DNA of 64,000 nucleotides from Acinetobacter lanii (GTDB lineage: Bacteria > Pseudomonadota > Gammaproteobacteria > Pseudomonadales > Moraxellaceae). How positions within the stretch are numbered: the stretch's first letter is position 1; every line of letters starts with the position of its first letter. The translations under genes were made by a program, and so were the position numbers. Location: NCBI RefSeq assembly GCF_011578285.1, contig NZ_CP049916.1, positions 2,604,001 to 2,668,000 on the forward strand, in the 5' to 3' direction. The notes beneath the pieces are model-generated. The model saw only the letters and a list, made by a program, of their open reading frames with translations, was not told the origin of the DNA and ran no database searches. Of this stretch, positions 18,888-27,487 are shown one piece after another.

Positions 18888-20927
18888 TTAGCGTTTTAAC
18901 AATGCTTTTAAATTTTGCAAATAATGTTGTGCTTGCGCTTTGGGATCCACATGCTCAGATAATTTTTTCTTACGACCTAACCAATCGATTTCATCTTGTG
19001 GCAGCTCGTCCAAGAAACGACTTGGCGTCATCTGTTTCATTTGACCGCCATTTTTACGCTGCTCAGCCAAGGTTAAGGTTAAACCCTGCTTGGCACGGGT
19101 AATGCCCACGTACATCAAACGGCGCTCTTCCTCAATGGTTTCCGCGGCAATCGAGTTCTTATGGGGAAGTAACTCTTCTTCCAAGCCCATGATATACACA
19201 AAGGGAAATTCCAAGCCTTTAGAAGCATGTAGCGTCAACAAATTGACTTTATCAATGTCTTCATCTTCTTGCTGTTGCTCTAACATATCGAGCAATACCA
19301 TTTTACGAATCACACTTTCAATGTTCTTTTCATCAACATCTTCAGCACGATTGATCAAACTTTGAATACTGCTATACAAGACTTCAATGTTATCGAGCTT
19401 AGTTTTTTCTTGCGCAGGGGTTGCCGCAGATTCTTTGACATAATCGATATAACCCGCTTCCAACATCATCTGACGAATTTTTGGTACGGGTTCATCATCA
19501 TCCAACAATTCACGAGTGAAGGTTTGAATGAAATCGGCAAACTCAGCCAATTGCGATGTTGCCTTTTTCGGCATCACCATGCTGAGCCGTTGATCATTGG
19601 CAGCAGCCAAAAGCGATAAATTATTTTCTTGCGCAAATAGACCGAGTTTTTCTAAAGTCACTGGTCCAATGGCACGCTTCGGCGTATTGATGATACGCAG
19701 GAAAGCACTATCATCTTCAGGGTTAATAATGACGCGCAAATAGCTCATTACATCCTTAATTTCAGCACGGCCAAAGAAAGACTGACCGCCTGACAATTTA
19801 TACGGAATTTGCATCTGACGCAGTTGTGTCTCAAGAACACGGGCTTGGAAGTTGCCACGGTATAGCACCGCATAATCTTTCCAATTTTTGCCATTCATGA
19901 GCTTATGCGTGAGCAGATCTTTCACCACACGTTCTGCTTCATCATCATCATTACGGCAAGTAATAATCCGAATCACCTCACCATGCCCTTTGTCACTCCA
20001 CAATTTTTTATCAAAAATATGCGGATTATTTTCAATGACATGGTTGGCGGCTTTTAAAATACGACTGGTTGAACGATAGTTTTGTTCGAGCTTGATGACT
20101 TTAAGATTCGGAAAATCTTCTTTGAGCAAGGCCATGTTTTCAGGTTTCGCACCACGCCAAGCATAAATGGATTGGTCATCATCCCCTACGGCGGTGAACT
20201 GCCCCATGACACCCACCAGCAACTTCACCAAAATATACTGCGCAGTATTGGTATCCTGATATTCATCCACCAACAAATAACGAACACGATTCTGCCATTT
20301 GTCTCGCACTTCAGCATTTTCTTGAAGTAATCGAGTGGGCATCACAATCAAGTCATCAAAGTCAACGGCATTGTAAGCACGCAAATTACGTTCATAAAGT
20401 TGATACAAATGCGCAAATTGAACATCCTCCTGCGTCTCACAAGTGGTATGTGCTTGCTCTGGCAAAATCAGATCGTTTTTCCAATCTGAAATCATTTTCA
20501 TTGCTTTTGCGATGAGCTCTTTACTTTCCGCACCTGATAAATTATCGCGATGCATCAAATCCATTAAAATGCGCTTACAGTCATCCGCATCTAAAATCGA
20601 AAAATTATTTTTAAGTGGCGTATGTTTGAGTTCTTGGCGCAATAAGTTTAAACCAAAGGTATGGAAGGTCGATACCGATAAGCCTTTGCCATCTTCTTTA
20701 CCCAACAGTTTACTCACACGCTCTTTCATCTCGCGTGCTGCTTTATTGGTAAAGGTCATTGCCGTAATACGGTGCGCAGGAATACGACACTGCTTGACCA
20801 AATAGGCAATTTTTTGGGTAATCACTGAGGTTTTACCCGAACCCGCCCCCGCAAGTACTAACAAGGGCCCTTGAGTGTATTTCATGGCTTCAAGTTGCTT
20901 GTCGTTCAAATGACTTGCAGATGACAT
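18888..20927 (-). CDS. rep: ATP-dependent DNA helicase Rep
   Basis: 679 residues from ATG 20927, which has AGAGGAA five bases upstream; the longer frame begins six codons earlier. A UvrD/Rep superfamily 1A 3'-5' helicase that removes proteins ahead of replication forks. Motifs: GAGSGKT (about residue 33), TFTNKAAREMKER, STFHTFG, LVDEYQDTN, GDDDQSIYAWRGA, EQNYRS, LTLHASKGLEFP and GITRAKQGL. The match to E. coli Rep (ISDWKND, FDDLIVMPT, NTPKRAIGPVTLEKLG) is closer than to UvrD. Single gene, upstream of dut. Confidence 0.94.
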   Translation of the reverse strand: MSSASHLNDKQLEAMKYTQGPLLVLAGAGSGKTSVITQKIAYLVKQCRIPAHRITAMTFTNKAAREMKERVSKLLGKEDGKGLSVSTFHTFGLNLLRQELKHTPLKNNFSILDADDCKRILMDLMHRDNLSGAESKELIAKAMKMISDWKNDLILPEQAHTTCETQEDVQFAHLYQLYERNLRAYNAVDFDDLIVMPTRLLQENAEVRDKWQNRVRYLLVDEYQDTNTAQYILVKLLVGVMGQFTAVGDDDQSIYAWRGAKPENMALLKEDFPNLKVIKLEQNYRSTSRILKAANHVIENNPHIFDKKLWSDKGHGEVIRIITCRNDDDEAERVVKDLLTHKLMNGKNWKDYAVLYRGNFQARVLETQLRQMQIPYKLSGGQSFFGRAEIKDVMSYLRVIINPEDDSAFLRIINTPKRAIGPVTLEKLGLFAQENNLSLLAAANDQRLSMVMPKKATSQLAEFADFIQTFTRELLDDDEPVPKIRQMMLEAGYIDYVKESAATPAQEKTKLDNIEVLYSSIQSLINRAEDVDEKNIESVIRKMVLLDMLEQQQEDEDIDKVNLLTLHASKGLEFPFVYIMGLEEELLPHKNSIAAETIEEERRLMYVGITRAKQGLTLTLAEQRKNGGQMKQMTPSRFLDELPQDEIDWLGRKKKLSEHVDPKAQAQHYLQNLKALLKR

Positions 20928-21032
20928 AGGTGTTCCTCTTTTCATTCAGCGCTCGATTATAGTCATCTGCGCATCTATTGACTAATCATTTCAAAATTTT
21001 TTAAAACTAAACCTGACAAAAAAACAGTCATA

Positions 21033-21059
21033 AAAAAACCACCCGAAGGTGGTTTTTTT
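21033..21059. terminator. Terminator downstream of the OmpA-like lipoprotein pair
   Basis: AACCACC/GGTGGTT stem with a CGAA-type loop, A-run before and T-run after. A near copy with loop TTCG lies after trxB at 32477-32500. Confidence 0.85.
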
Positions 21060-21082
21060 CACTTCAAAAATTCAATACAGAA

Positions 21083-21724
21083 TTATTGAACTTGATAGAT
21101 GCTGATTTCTACACGACGGTTTTGTTCTTTACCTGCAGCAGTTGTATTGTCTGCAACTGGATTAGAAGCACCTAGACCTTGAGCATTAATACGTGATGTA
21201 GAAATACCTTTAGACGCTAAGTAGCTTGCAACAGATTGTGCACGCGCTTGTGATAATGGAATGTTGATTGCATCAGAACCTGAACTGTCTGTGTAACCAG
21301 AAACCAAGATGCCGCTTTGTTGGTCTTCAGTTAAAGTTGCAGCAACTTTATCCAAAGTTGAGTAGAAGTTGGTTTTGATGTTTGATTTGTTGGTATCAAA
21401 AGTAATGCTACCTGGCATTACCAAACCTACTGAACCATCAGCATTACGGTTTACTTCAACGCCTGTACCCGCCATTTGTTGACGTAATTTCTTTTCTTTG
21501 CTGTCAAGATAAGCACCTGATAAACCACCTACAACTGCACCAATTGCAATTGCACGGTTGTTTTGACGGCTAGAGTTCGCATTACCTTTAGAGATACCGT
21601 AACCCGCTGCAGCACCTAAAACTGTACCAATTGCTGTTTTATCAAATTGAGTTACGCCAGTTGTTGATTGGCAACCAGATAAAACCATTGCACCTACTAC
21701 TGCTGAGATTGCTAATGCGCGCAT
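21083..21724 (-). CDS. OmpA-family lipoprotein with glycine zipper, copy A
   Basis: 213 residues. A lipoprotein signal peptide ends in lipobox VLSGC (Cys18). A glycine-zipper membrane segment follows (AIGTVLGAAAGYGISKG and AIAIGAVVGGLSGAYL), then an OmpA_C peptidoglycan-binding domain from about residue 105: ITFDTNKSNI, the DSSGSDAINIPLSQARAQ helix and EQNRRVEI. The YiaD-like architecture suggests an outer-membrane lipoprotein tied to the cell wall. It lies 84 bases after a paralogue of identical length. Its SD is weak (AGG), and a terminator stands between the two copies, so it may have its own promoter or depend on read-through. Confidence 0.88.
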   Translation of the reverse strand: MRALAISAVVGAMVLSGCQSTTGVTQFDKTAIGTVLGAAAGYGISKGNANSSRQNNRAIAIGAVVGGLSGAYLDSKEKKLRQQMAGTGVEVNRNADGSVGLVMPGSITFDTNKSNIKTNFYSTLDKVAATLTEDQQSGILVSGYTDSSGSDAINIPLSQARAQSVASYLASKGISTSRINAQGLGASNPVADNTTAAGKEQNRRVEISIYQVQ

Positions 21725-21752
21725 TATTAAACCTATCTATAGACTAATATTA

Positions 21753-21788
21753 TAAAAAAATCGAATCGTGATAAATCACGATTCGATT
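21753..21788 (-). terminator. Terminator between the two OmpA-like lipoprotein genes
   Basis: TCGAATCGTGAT (21761-21772) and ATCACGATTCGA (21775-21786) are perfectly complementary, with AA/TT extending the stem to 14 bp. On minus a T-run follows (complement of the A-run at 21754-21760). Confidence 0.9.
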
Positions 21789-21808
21789 CCATTATAACTT
21801 CTTTATTA

Positions 21809-22450
21809 TTAGTTTGTTGCGTAAATACTGATCTCTACACGTCTATTTTGCTCACGACCTGTTGCAGTTGCGTTACTCGCAATCGGATTTGCAGCACCTT
21901 GACCTTGTGCATTAATACGACCTGTTGGTACGCCTTGAGATGCTAAATAGCTCGCAACCGCTTGTGCACGTGCTTGTGACAACGGGATATTGATCGAATC
22001 ATTCCCTGTGCTATCGGTATAACCGGTTACTAGGATTGCACTCTTGTTATCTTCAGTAAGAGTTTGCGCAACTTTATTCAAGGTTGAATAGAAGTTCGAT
22101 TTGATGTTGGATTTGTTGGTATCAAAGGTAATGTTACCTGGCATTACCAGACCTACAGAACCATCTGGATTACGGTTGACTTCAACGCCGGTACCTGCCA
22201 TTTGTTGACGAAGTTTTTTCTCTTTATTGTCAAGATAAGCACCTGCCACGCCACCTAAAACAGCACCGATTGCAAGGGCACGATTGTTTTGGCTACTTGA
22301 GTTTGCATTCCCTTTAGAAATACCCCAACCTGCTGCTGCACCCAAAACTGATCCAATGGCTGTTTTATCGTATTGAGAAACACCTGTAGTTGACTGACAA
22401 CCTGATAACACCATTGCCCCAACGACTGCTGAAATTGCTAGTGCACGCAT
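21809..22450 (-). CDS. OmpA-family lipoprotein with glycine zipper, copy B
   Basis: 213 residues, ungapped against copy A, with about 37 substitutions by hand count (about 83% identical). Differences are concentrated in the second half of the OmpA_C domain and the last three residues (ATN against QVQ). Same lipobox (VLSGC), glycine zipper and peptidoglycan-binding motif. Strong SD GGAGG lies ahead of ATG 22450, better than copy A's. It is the promoter-proximal copy and is followed by its own terminator. A recent tandem duplication is the simplest reading. Confidence 0.88.
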   Translation of the reverse strand: MRALAISAVVGAMVLSGCQSTTGVSQYDKTAIGSVLGAAAGWGISKGNANSSSQNNRALAIGAVLGGVAGAYLDNKEKKLRQQMAGTGVEVNRNPDGSVGLVMPGNITFDTNKSNIKSNFYSTLNKVAQTLTEDNKSAILVTGYTDSTGNDSINIPLSQARAQAVASYLASQGVPTGRINAQGQGAANPIASNATATGREQNRRVEISIYATN

Positions 22451-22694
22451 GACATGCCTCCAATTGTGATTGTTGTTTGTGGTTAAATAATGAGTTCAAA
22501 ACCTAACTTTAACTATTGATTTTTTGTTACTATTTTAAGCAATACTTACATTTTGTAATACTTAGAGAAGAAACATTGTGTGTTTCATCATATTTTATTC
22601 ACAGTTTAAGTTTGTTAGGTTAAATTGAGATTGTGAACAACATAGTAAATGCTATGTATCGGATTAACCTTATACAAAGTTTTGGGAATGTTCA

Positions 22695-23606
22695 ATGGTG
22701 AGCAAGAAACAACCAATTTTAAAAAAAATAAGTAATGGATTGACTGTGGGCTCGGTAATCACCGGAAGTACCTTTTTTCATGGCCCTCCAGTGCTCGCTT
22801 TGGGCTTAACCAAACTGATTAAAAAATCAAAAAAAATTGATGAAGCCAATATTGGTATTACCAACAGTTGGCTGAGTGTCAACAACTGGCTGATTGATCA
22901 TGTGCTACCCAATTTAAAATGGCATATCACGGTTGATGATGACTTAGACCTCTCGATGCAAGGTCGTTATCTCATGACCTGTAACCATCAAAGTTGGGTC
23001 GATACCACGGTCAATCAATACTTTGGTTTAACCCGTATGCCCCTAACCCGCTTCTTTACCAAGTGGGAACTGATCTTTATTCCTTTCGTGGGACAAGCCT
23101 TTAAGATTTTGGGCTTCCCCATGATGAAACGTCACACCAAAGAACAAATTGCTAAAAATCCTGAACTCAAATATCGAGATTTAGAAGAAGCACGCAAGTC
23201 TTGTGAGCAGTTACTCAGCCAACCTTTTACTTTACTCAACTATTTAGAAGGCACGCGCTTTAGTGTTGAAAAGCATCAGCAACAAAACTCACCTTATGTG
23301 AATTTATTGAAGCCCAAAGCCGGCGGTTTGGCATTAGCACTGAGTATTTTAGAAAACGAAATTGATGCTTTGGTGGATATGACTATTGTTTATCCTGACG
23401 GTGCGCCGGGTTATGGTGATTTTTGGCTGGGTGAAGTGTCTCAAATTGCGGTGAATTTACGTAAAATTGCGATCCCGGATTGGGTCCGTGGCGGCAACTA
23501 TGAAGATGATGCTGAATACCGTGCCCGCTTTCAAAAGTGGGTCGATGAACTGTGGGCGGAGAAAGATCAATTGATCACTGAAATGAAGCAACAATATGCG
23601 GTGTAG
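22695..23606 (+). CDS. 1-acyl-sn-glycerol-3-phosphate acyltransferase-like protein (YihG type)
   Basis: 303 residues. PlsC-family acyltransferase transferring acyl chains to lysophosphatidic acid or a related acceptor at the inner membrane. An N-terminal hydrophobic region (about 15-45) is followed by the catalytic block NHQSWVD (HX4D, about residues 97-103), GFPMMKRHTKEQI, the acceptor motif LEGTRFS and a following VVYPDG-like strand (TIVYPDGAPG). The overall layout matches E. coli YihG, the accessory LPA acyltransferase, better than PlsC. Preceded by a 6-6-6 palindrome (ACATAG-N6-CTATGT at 22640-22657). Confidence 0.85.
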   Translation: MVSKKQPILKKISNGLTVGSVITGSTFFHGPPVLALGLTKLIKKSKKIDEANIGITNSWLSVNNWLIDHVLPNLKWHITVDDDLDLSMQGRYLMTCNHQSWVDTTVNQYFGLTRMPLTRFFTKWELIFIPFVGQAFKILGFPMMKRHTKEQIAKNPELKYRDLEEARKSCEQLLSQPFTLLNYLEGTRFSVEKHQQQNSPYVNLLKPKAGGLALALSILENEIDALVDMTIVYPDGAPGYGDFWLGEVSQIAVNLRKIAIPDWVRGGNYEDDAEYRARFQKWVDELWAEKDQLITEMKQQYAV

Positions 23607-23685
23607 TCTTTTGAATATCTATTTAAGTCAATTTTACGACTCGACAACATTGAACAATAAATCATAAAACAAAAAGAATAAAATT

Positions 23686-24735
23686 ATGACCGTAGAACCA
23701 CAGCGCACTAAAACAGGCTTCCAAGCGATTCGTCATGACACAATCGCTTGGAAACTGTATTTGGCCTATGACATTTTTATGATGCTGATTATTGTGATCA
23801 ACTTAATCTGTATCAGCTCCAATGCTTTTTTGATGAGCCATATCGGCGCATGGGTGTTTGAACAACTGCATTTAAGTCATATTCTGCAGCTTTATAAAAC
23901 TGAGCTTAATCCTTGGGTGATTAAAACTGAGAATTGGTTTATTGTCTTTTTGATCATAGAACTGTTCATTCGTTGGCTGATTGCGATTGTGCAAAAGCAT
24001 CATCAACGTTGGTTCTTTTTCCCCTTTATCCATTGGTACGAAATTTTAGCGATCCACCCTTACCTACGTTTTTTACGTTTGATTCGTGCCGGTATTATTG
24101 CCTTTCGGCTGCATGAATTGGGATATCATGTCGTTCCTAGTGCCATGCTCAAACAATTGAAGTTTTACTATCATGTCTTGATGGAAGAGCTGTCGGATCG
24201 AGTGGTTATTTCGGTCATTGATGGCGTTAAAATGGAACTTGACACCAGCTCTACGCATAAAAGAATTATTCATGATTTGGTGGATCATCATCGTGAAATG
24301 TTCGCTACAACTTTAGCTCAAGTTTTACAAGAGTCCTTAGCCACCGAACTCAAAGCACAGCAAAACCTGATTGCTGAAAACGTCGGTCATGTCGTAGTAA
24401 AAGCGATTGAAGATACCCCCGAGCTTACACAGTTACTACGCTTAATCCCGATTGTCGGCGGTCGTATTGAACAGCAGATTCATTCAATTGGGCAGCGTTT
24501 AGGTGAAAATATTACCCATGGTTTAGTGCAACCTTTAGTGACAGGATCGAGCACGACGCCGAATGCGCAATACCAACGGATTGCTGAAAAACTCAGTCAA
24601 ATTAATATTGAAAATCGATCACTTGAACAATTGGTTGAATCTGTAGTCTATGAAAGTTTAGAATCGCTACGAAAGCAAGTTGCAGTGAAACAGTGGCAAC
24701 TGAAACTCGAGAAAAATGATCAACTCAAAGAATAG
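23686..24735 (+). CDS. Membrane protein with ion-channel-like N-terminus, function unknown
   Basis: 349 residues. Hydrophobic segments at about 28-50 and 85-103, a third region at about 115-125, then an Arg-repeated stretch (YLRFLRLIRAGIIAFR) spaced every third residue like a voltage-sensor S4 helix. The remaining 220 residues are soluble-looking and largely helical: EELSDRVVISVIDGVKMELDT, LAQVLQESLATELKAQQNL, LLRLIPIVGGRIE. There is no pore-loop selectivity motif I can recognise, so a channel is only an analogy. It follows the acyltransferase by 79 bases and precedes minC on the same strand. Confidence 0.65.
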   Translation: MTVEPQRTKTGFQAIRHDTIAWKLYLAYDIFMMLIIVINLICISSNAFLMSHIGAWVFEQLHLSHILQLYKTELNPWVIKTENWFIVFLIIELFIRWLIAIVQKHHQRWFFFPFIHWYEILAIHPYLRFLRLIRAGIIAFRLHELGYHVVPSAMLKQLKFYYHVLMEELSDRVVISVIDGVKMELDTSSTHKRIIHDLVDHHREMFATTLAQVLQESLATELKAQQNLIAENVGHVVVKAIEDTPELTQLLRLIPIVGGRIEQQIHSIGQRLGENITHGLVQPLVTGSSTTPNAQYQRIAEKLSQINIENRSLEQLVESVVYESLESLRKQVAVKQWQLKLEKNDQLKE

Positions 24736-24853
24736 TCAATTCATTGAAAATATATGTATCTCCGCTAGTGAAATGGATCATTTTGTTCTAGCATTTGCAA
24801 AATTGAATAGTGTTCACTTCGATAACAAAAGACGAAGGATTTAAGGAATAAAT

Positions 24854-25573
24854 ATGGCTGATATTCGGATTACCGGCAGAATGGTGAATTTTACCCGAAT
24901 AACCTTTGACACCAATGATCATAAAGTTATCCGCCAACAACTCAGCGACATGATGAACGAAACCTCCTATCAAGGGGCTTTGGTGATTCTCGATACCACT
25001 GTAGAACAAGAACTGATTGCGTTAATCCAATTATTGGTCAGCTTAGACTTACAACCGATGGCTGTGGTGGATGGGTTAATGGGAGATGAAGCACGCTCAA
25101 TTCAATTCCCTGTTTTACCTGCAGACCGTCCTTTGCAACGGATTAAAGCCACCAAAGAACAAGTGTTGGAAGAAAAAGTAGAGCCTGCGCCTTCTACTGC
25201 GTTACCAGTAGCAGAAAAAGCAACCAAAACCATTAAACATATAACCTCTTATCACAATGAAGTGTTACGTACCGGTCAATGTCTGGTGCAAGACCACGGT
25301 GATATTATTTTAAATGCGGGGATTAATAGCGGTTCTGAAGTGATTGCTTCAGGAAATATACATATCTACGGTAGTGTTCGTGGTAGAGTCATTGCCGGCG
25401 CAGGCGGTAATATTGCAGCACGGATTTTTTGTCATTGTTTAGAAGCTGAATTGGTTTCGATTGCAGGCACCTATTGTGTCGCTGATGACATTCCAGCGCA
25501 TGTGACCAAAAAGCCGGTACATATTTATTTGAATGACAGCCAAGAGCTGGTATTTGAAGCTTTAGAATTTTAA
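24854..25573 (+). CDS. minC: Septum site-determining protein MinC
   Basis: 239 residues. FtsZ polymerisation inhibitor positioned by MinD. The N-terminal FtsZ-binding domain (about 1-105) is followed by a variable linker rich in P, A and K (about 108-130) and the C-terminal beta-helix dimer/MinD-binding domain ([62 protein letters not shown]). AAGGAA precedes the ATG. First gene of the minCDE operon. Confidence 0.95.
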   Translation: MADIRITGRMVNFTRITFDTNDHKVIRQQLSDMMNETSYQGALVILDTTVEQELIALIQLLVSLDLQPMAVVDGLMGDEARSIQFPVLPADRPLQRIKATKEQVLEEKVEPAPSTALPVAEKATKTIKHITSYHNEVLRTGQCLVQDHGDIILNAGINSGSEVIASGNIHIYGSVRGRVIAGAGGNIAARIFCHCLEAELVSIAGTYCVADDIPAHVTKKPVHIYLNDSQELVFEALEF

Positions 25574-25636
25574 TGTATAAATAAACACCAAACCCTTATT
25601 TTAAATATAAGGGAAACCATAACAGGAGTGGATTCG

Positions 25637-26449
25637 GTGGCGAAAATTGTTGTCGTAACATCAGGTAAAGGTGGCGTAGGTAAAACAACGACCAGCGCAT
25701 CTTTTGCAACAGGTTTAGCCCTTCGTGGCCACAAAACTGTTGTTATCGATTTTGACGTAGGCTTACGTAACCTTGACTTGATCATGGGTTGTGAACGTCG
25801 CGTTGTATACGATTTTGTGAATGTGTTAAATAACGAAGCGCGATTACAACAAGCACTGATTCGTGATAAAGAAATTGAAAATCTTTATATTTTGCCAGCA
25901 TCTCAGACACGTGATAAAGATGCGTTGACAGATGAAGGTGTAGCACGTGTGATGGATGAACTTTCACAAGAGTTCGATTACATCATTTGTGACTCACCTG
26001 CGGGGATTGAGCGTGGTGCGATTTTAGCGATGTATCATGCGGATGAAGCGATTATTGTAACAAATCCGGAAATTTCTTCAGTACGAGATTCTGACCGTAT
26101 TATTGGTATGCTCGACAGCAAAACCAAGAAAGTTGAAAACAACGAAGGTCGTATTCGTAAGCACTTGTGTATTACACGTTTCAACCCTGAACGTGCTGAC
26201 AAACAAGAAATGCTGACCATTGATGACATTTCAAAAGATATTTTACGTGTGCCGACTTTGGGTGTGATTCCTGAATGTAAGAGCGTTCTTCAAGCATCAA
26301 ATGAAGGTAAACCTGTCATTCTTTACACTGAAGAAGCGGCTGGCCAAGCGTATGATGACCTTGTTGCACGTTTCTTAGGTGAAGACCGTCCTTACCGTCA
26401 TATTACGGTAAAACCTAAAGGTTGGTTAGCACGTCTATTTGGAGCGTAA
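25637..26449 (+). CDS. minD: Septum site-determining ATPase MinD
   Basis: 270 residues from GTG 25637, giving MAKIVVVTSGKGGVGKTT and the usual MinD length. AGGAG (25624-25628) is eight bases upstream, whereas the GTG at 25628 overlaps that SD. A deviant Walker A ParA/MinD ATPase that recruits MinC to the membrane. Further motifs: VIDFDVGLRNLDLIMG, DYIICDSPAGIE, and the membrane-targeting amphipathic helix KGWLARLFGA at the C-terminus. minE starts three bases after the stop. Confidence 0.97.
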   Translation: MAKIVVVTSGKGGVGKTTTSASFATGLALRGHKTVVIDFDVGLRNLDLIMGCERRVVYDFVNVLNNEARLQQALIRDKEIENLYILPASQTRDKDALTDEGVARVMDELSQEFDYIICDSPAGIERGAILAMYHADEAIIVTNPEISSVRDSDRIIGMLDSKTKKVENNEGRIRKHLCITRFNPERADKQEMLTIDDISKDILRVPTLGVIPECKSVLQASNEGKPVILYTEEAAGQAYDDLVARFLGEDRPYRHITVKPKGWLARLFGA

Positions 26450-26452
26450 GAT

Positions 26453-26725
26453 ATGGCAGGTTTTTGGAGTAAACTTTTCAGTAGCGATGACAAACCATCA
26501 AGTGCACAAACCGCTAAAGATCGTTTAAAAGTCATTGTTGCATCTGAGCAAGGTTTAGGTAAGCGCTTAAGCCAAGATAAGATTGACCAAATGAAAAAAG
26601 AAATCATGCAAGTGGTTAATCGCTATGTCCGTGGTGTCGATGAACAACACATTCAAATGTCTGTGCGTTCCGAAGCCAATATTGAAATGTTGGAAATGAA
26701 TATCAATTTGCCTGAAGAACATTAA
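26453..26725 (+). CDS. minE: Cell division topological specificity factor MinE
   Basis: 90 residues. Stimulates MinD ATPase and drives pole-to-pole or standing-wave patterning. The N-terminal membrane/MinD-binding stretch (GFWSKLFSSDDKPSSAQTAKDRLKVIV) is followed by the dimerisation region (KEIMQVVNRYV, INLPEEH end). Last gene of minCDE. No U-tract terminator follows; instead a 14-bp perfect inverted repeat opens a tandem-repeat array at 26772. Confidence 0.96.
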   Translation: MAGFWSKLFSSDDKPSSAQTAKDRLKVIVASEQGLGKRLSQDKIDQMKKEIMQVVNRYVRGVDEQHIQMSVRSEANIEMLEMNINLPEEH

Positions 26726-26771
26726 TCTGATTTTTGATTAGTCAAGCAAATTGAATCAAGGCAAAATATGA

Positions 26772-26800
26772 GCCTTAACAAAGCACTGCTTTGTTAAGGC
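26772..26800. repeat. Perfect 14-bp inverted repeat after minE
   Basis: GCCTTAACAAAGCA-C-TGCTTTGTTAAGGC, 14 bp each side of one C. It merges with the first unit of the tandem array. There is no T-run on either side, so an intrinsic terminator is not obvious, but it would fold strongly in the minCDE 3' UTR. Confidence 0.8.
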
Positions 26801-27006
26801 GCAAGACGAGAAGCTATGCTTCGAGTAGACTTGAATAAAGCACTGCTTCGCCCGGTCGCAAGACGAGAAGCTCTGCTTCGAGTGGGCTTGATAAAGCAAT
26901 GCTTTGTCTAGCCGCAAGACGAGAAACTATGCTTCAAGTAGACTTGAATAAAGCACTTCTTTGCCGGTCGTACTATGAGAAGCGATGCTGCGAGCAGACT
27001 CAATCA
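26780..27006. repeat. Four tandem imperfect 56-57 bp repeats
   Basis: Units start at 26780, 26837, 26893 and 26950. Each begins AAAGCAc(t/a)..., has a near-constant core GCAAGACGAGAAGC, then a (a/c)TGCTTCGAG block and ends near GACTTGAAT. Each unit contains two small inverted repeats, AAAGCA/TGCTTT and GAAGC/GCTTC. Units 1-3 are the most alike; unit 4 is the most decayed (TACTATGAGAAGCGATGC). They fill the 350-base gap between minE and the next gene. No open frame runs through all units because one period is 56. Confidence 0.85.
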
Positions 27007-27075
27007 CGTCGACTTTAATCTTGCGCACTCATCTTTTGCTTTTTTTATAACATCAGTATTTACAAGGAGATTGCC

Positions 27076-27363
27076 ATGGCATTATCTCAGCCAGCCACGT
27101 TCAATGAAGAATGGTCAGATGAGCGCGTTTTTGCCTACTTAACTCAGCTTCCTCCTGCAGGAGTGAATGCTGATTTTCACGTTCTATATCATGCATTCAA
27201 ACATATGCGCCCTGCAGATTATGAACGTCTTTTGACTCAGTTTGTGGCAGATGGTCGTGATGTCAATGCAACCAATCCTGAAGGTCAACGCATTCATGAC
27301 GTGATTGCAACCTTTCCACGTCAAAAAGAAGGCTTCTTAGAAGTGTTAGCTAAGTTTGCTTAA
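27076..27363 (+). CDS. PA4642-like small protein
   Basis: 95 residues, soluble and mostly helical. The pattern WSDERVFAYL, PPAGVNADFHVLYHAFKHMRPADYERLL, then FVADGRDVNATNPEGQRI and a final helix ending LEVLAKFA matches the small conserved Pseudomonadales family typified by Pseudomonas PA4642. Its role is unknown. AAGGAG precedes the ATG. Terminator 18 bases after the stop. The C-terminal half has an ankyrin-like cadence (GRDVNATNPEGQ), but only one such unit. Confidence 0.7.
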   Translation: MALSQPATFNEEWSDERVFAYLTQLPPAGVNADFHVLYHAFKHMRPADYERLLTQFVADGRDVNATNPEGQRIHDVIATFPRQKEGFLEVLAKFA

Positions 27364-27380
27364 AGCACATCGAAGAAATA

Positions 27381-27408
27381 AAAAAACCTGCTAAAAGCAG
27401 GTTTTTTT
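27381..27408. terminator. Terminator after the PA4642-like gene
   Basis: AAAAAACCTGCT-AAA-AGCAGGTTTTTT, 12-bp stem with a T-run. Confidence 0.9.
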
Positions 27409-27487
27409 ATTTTTATCACTATGAAAAATCGTTTAAAATTAAATCACAAAAATATTTATAAATAATCCATAGAAGAAACATAACATA

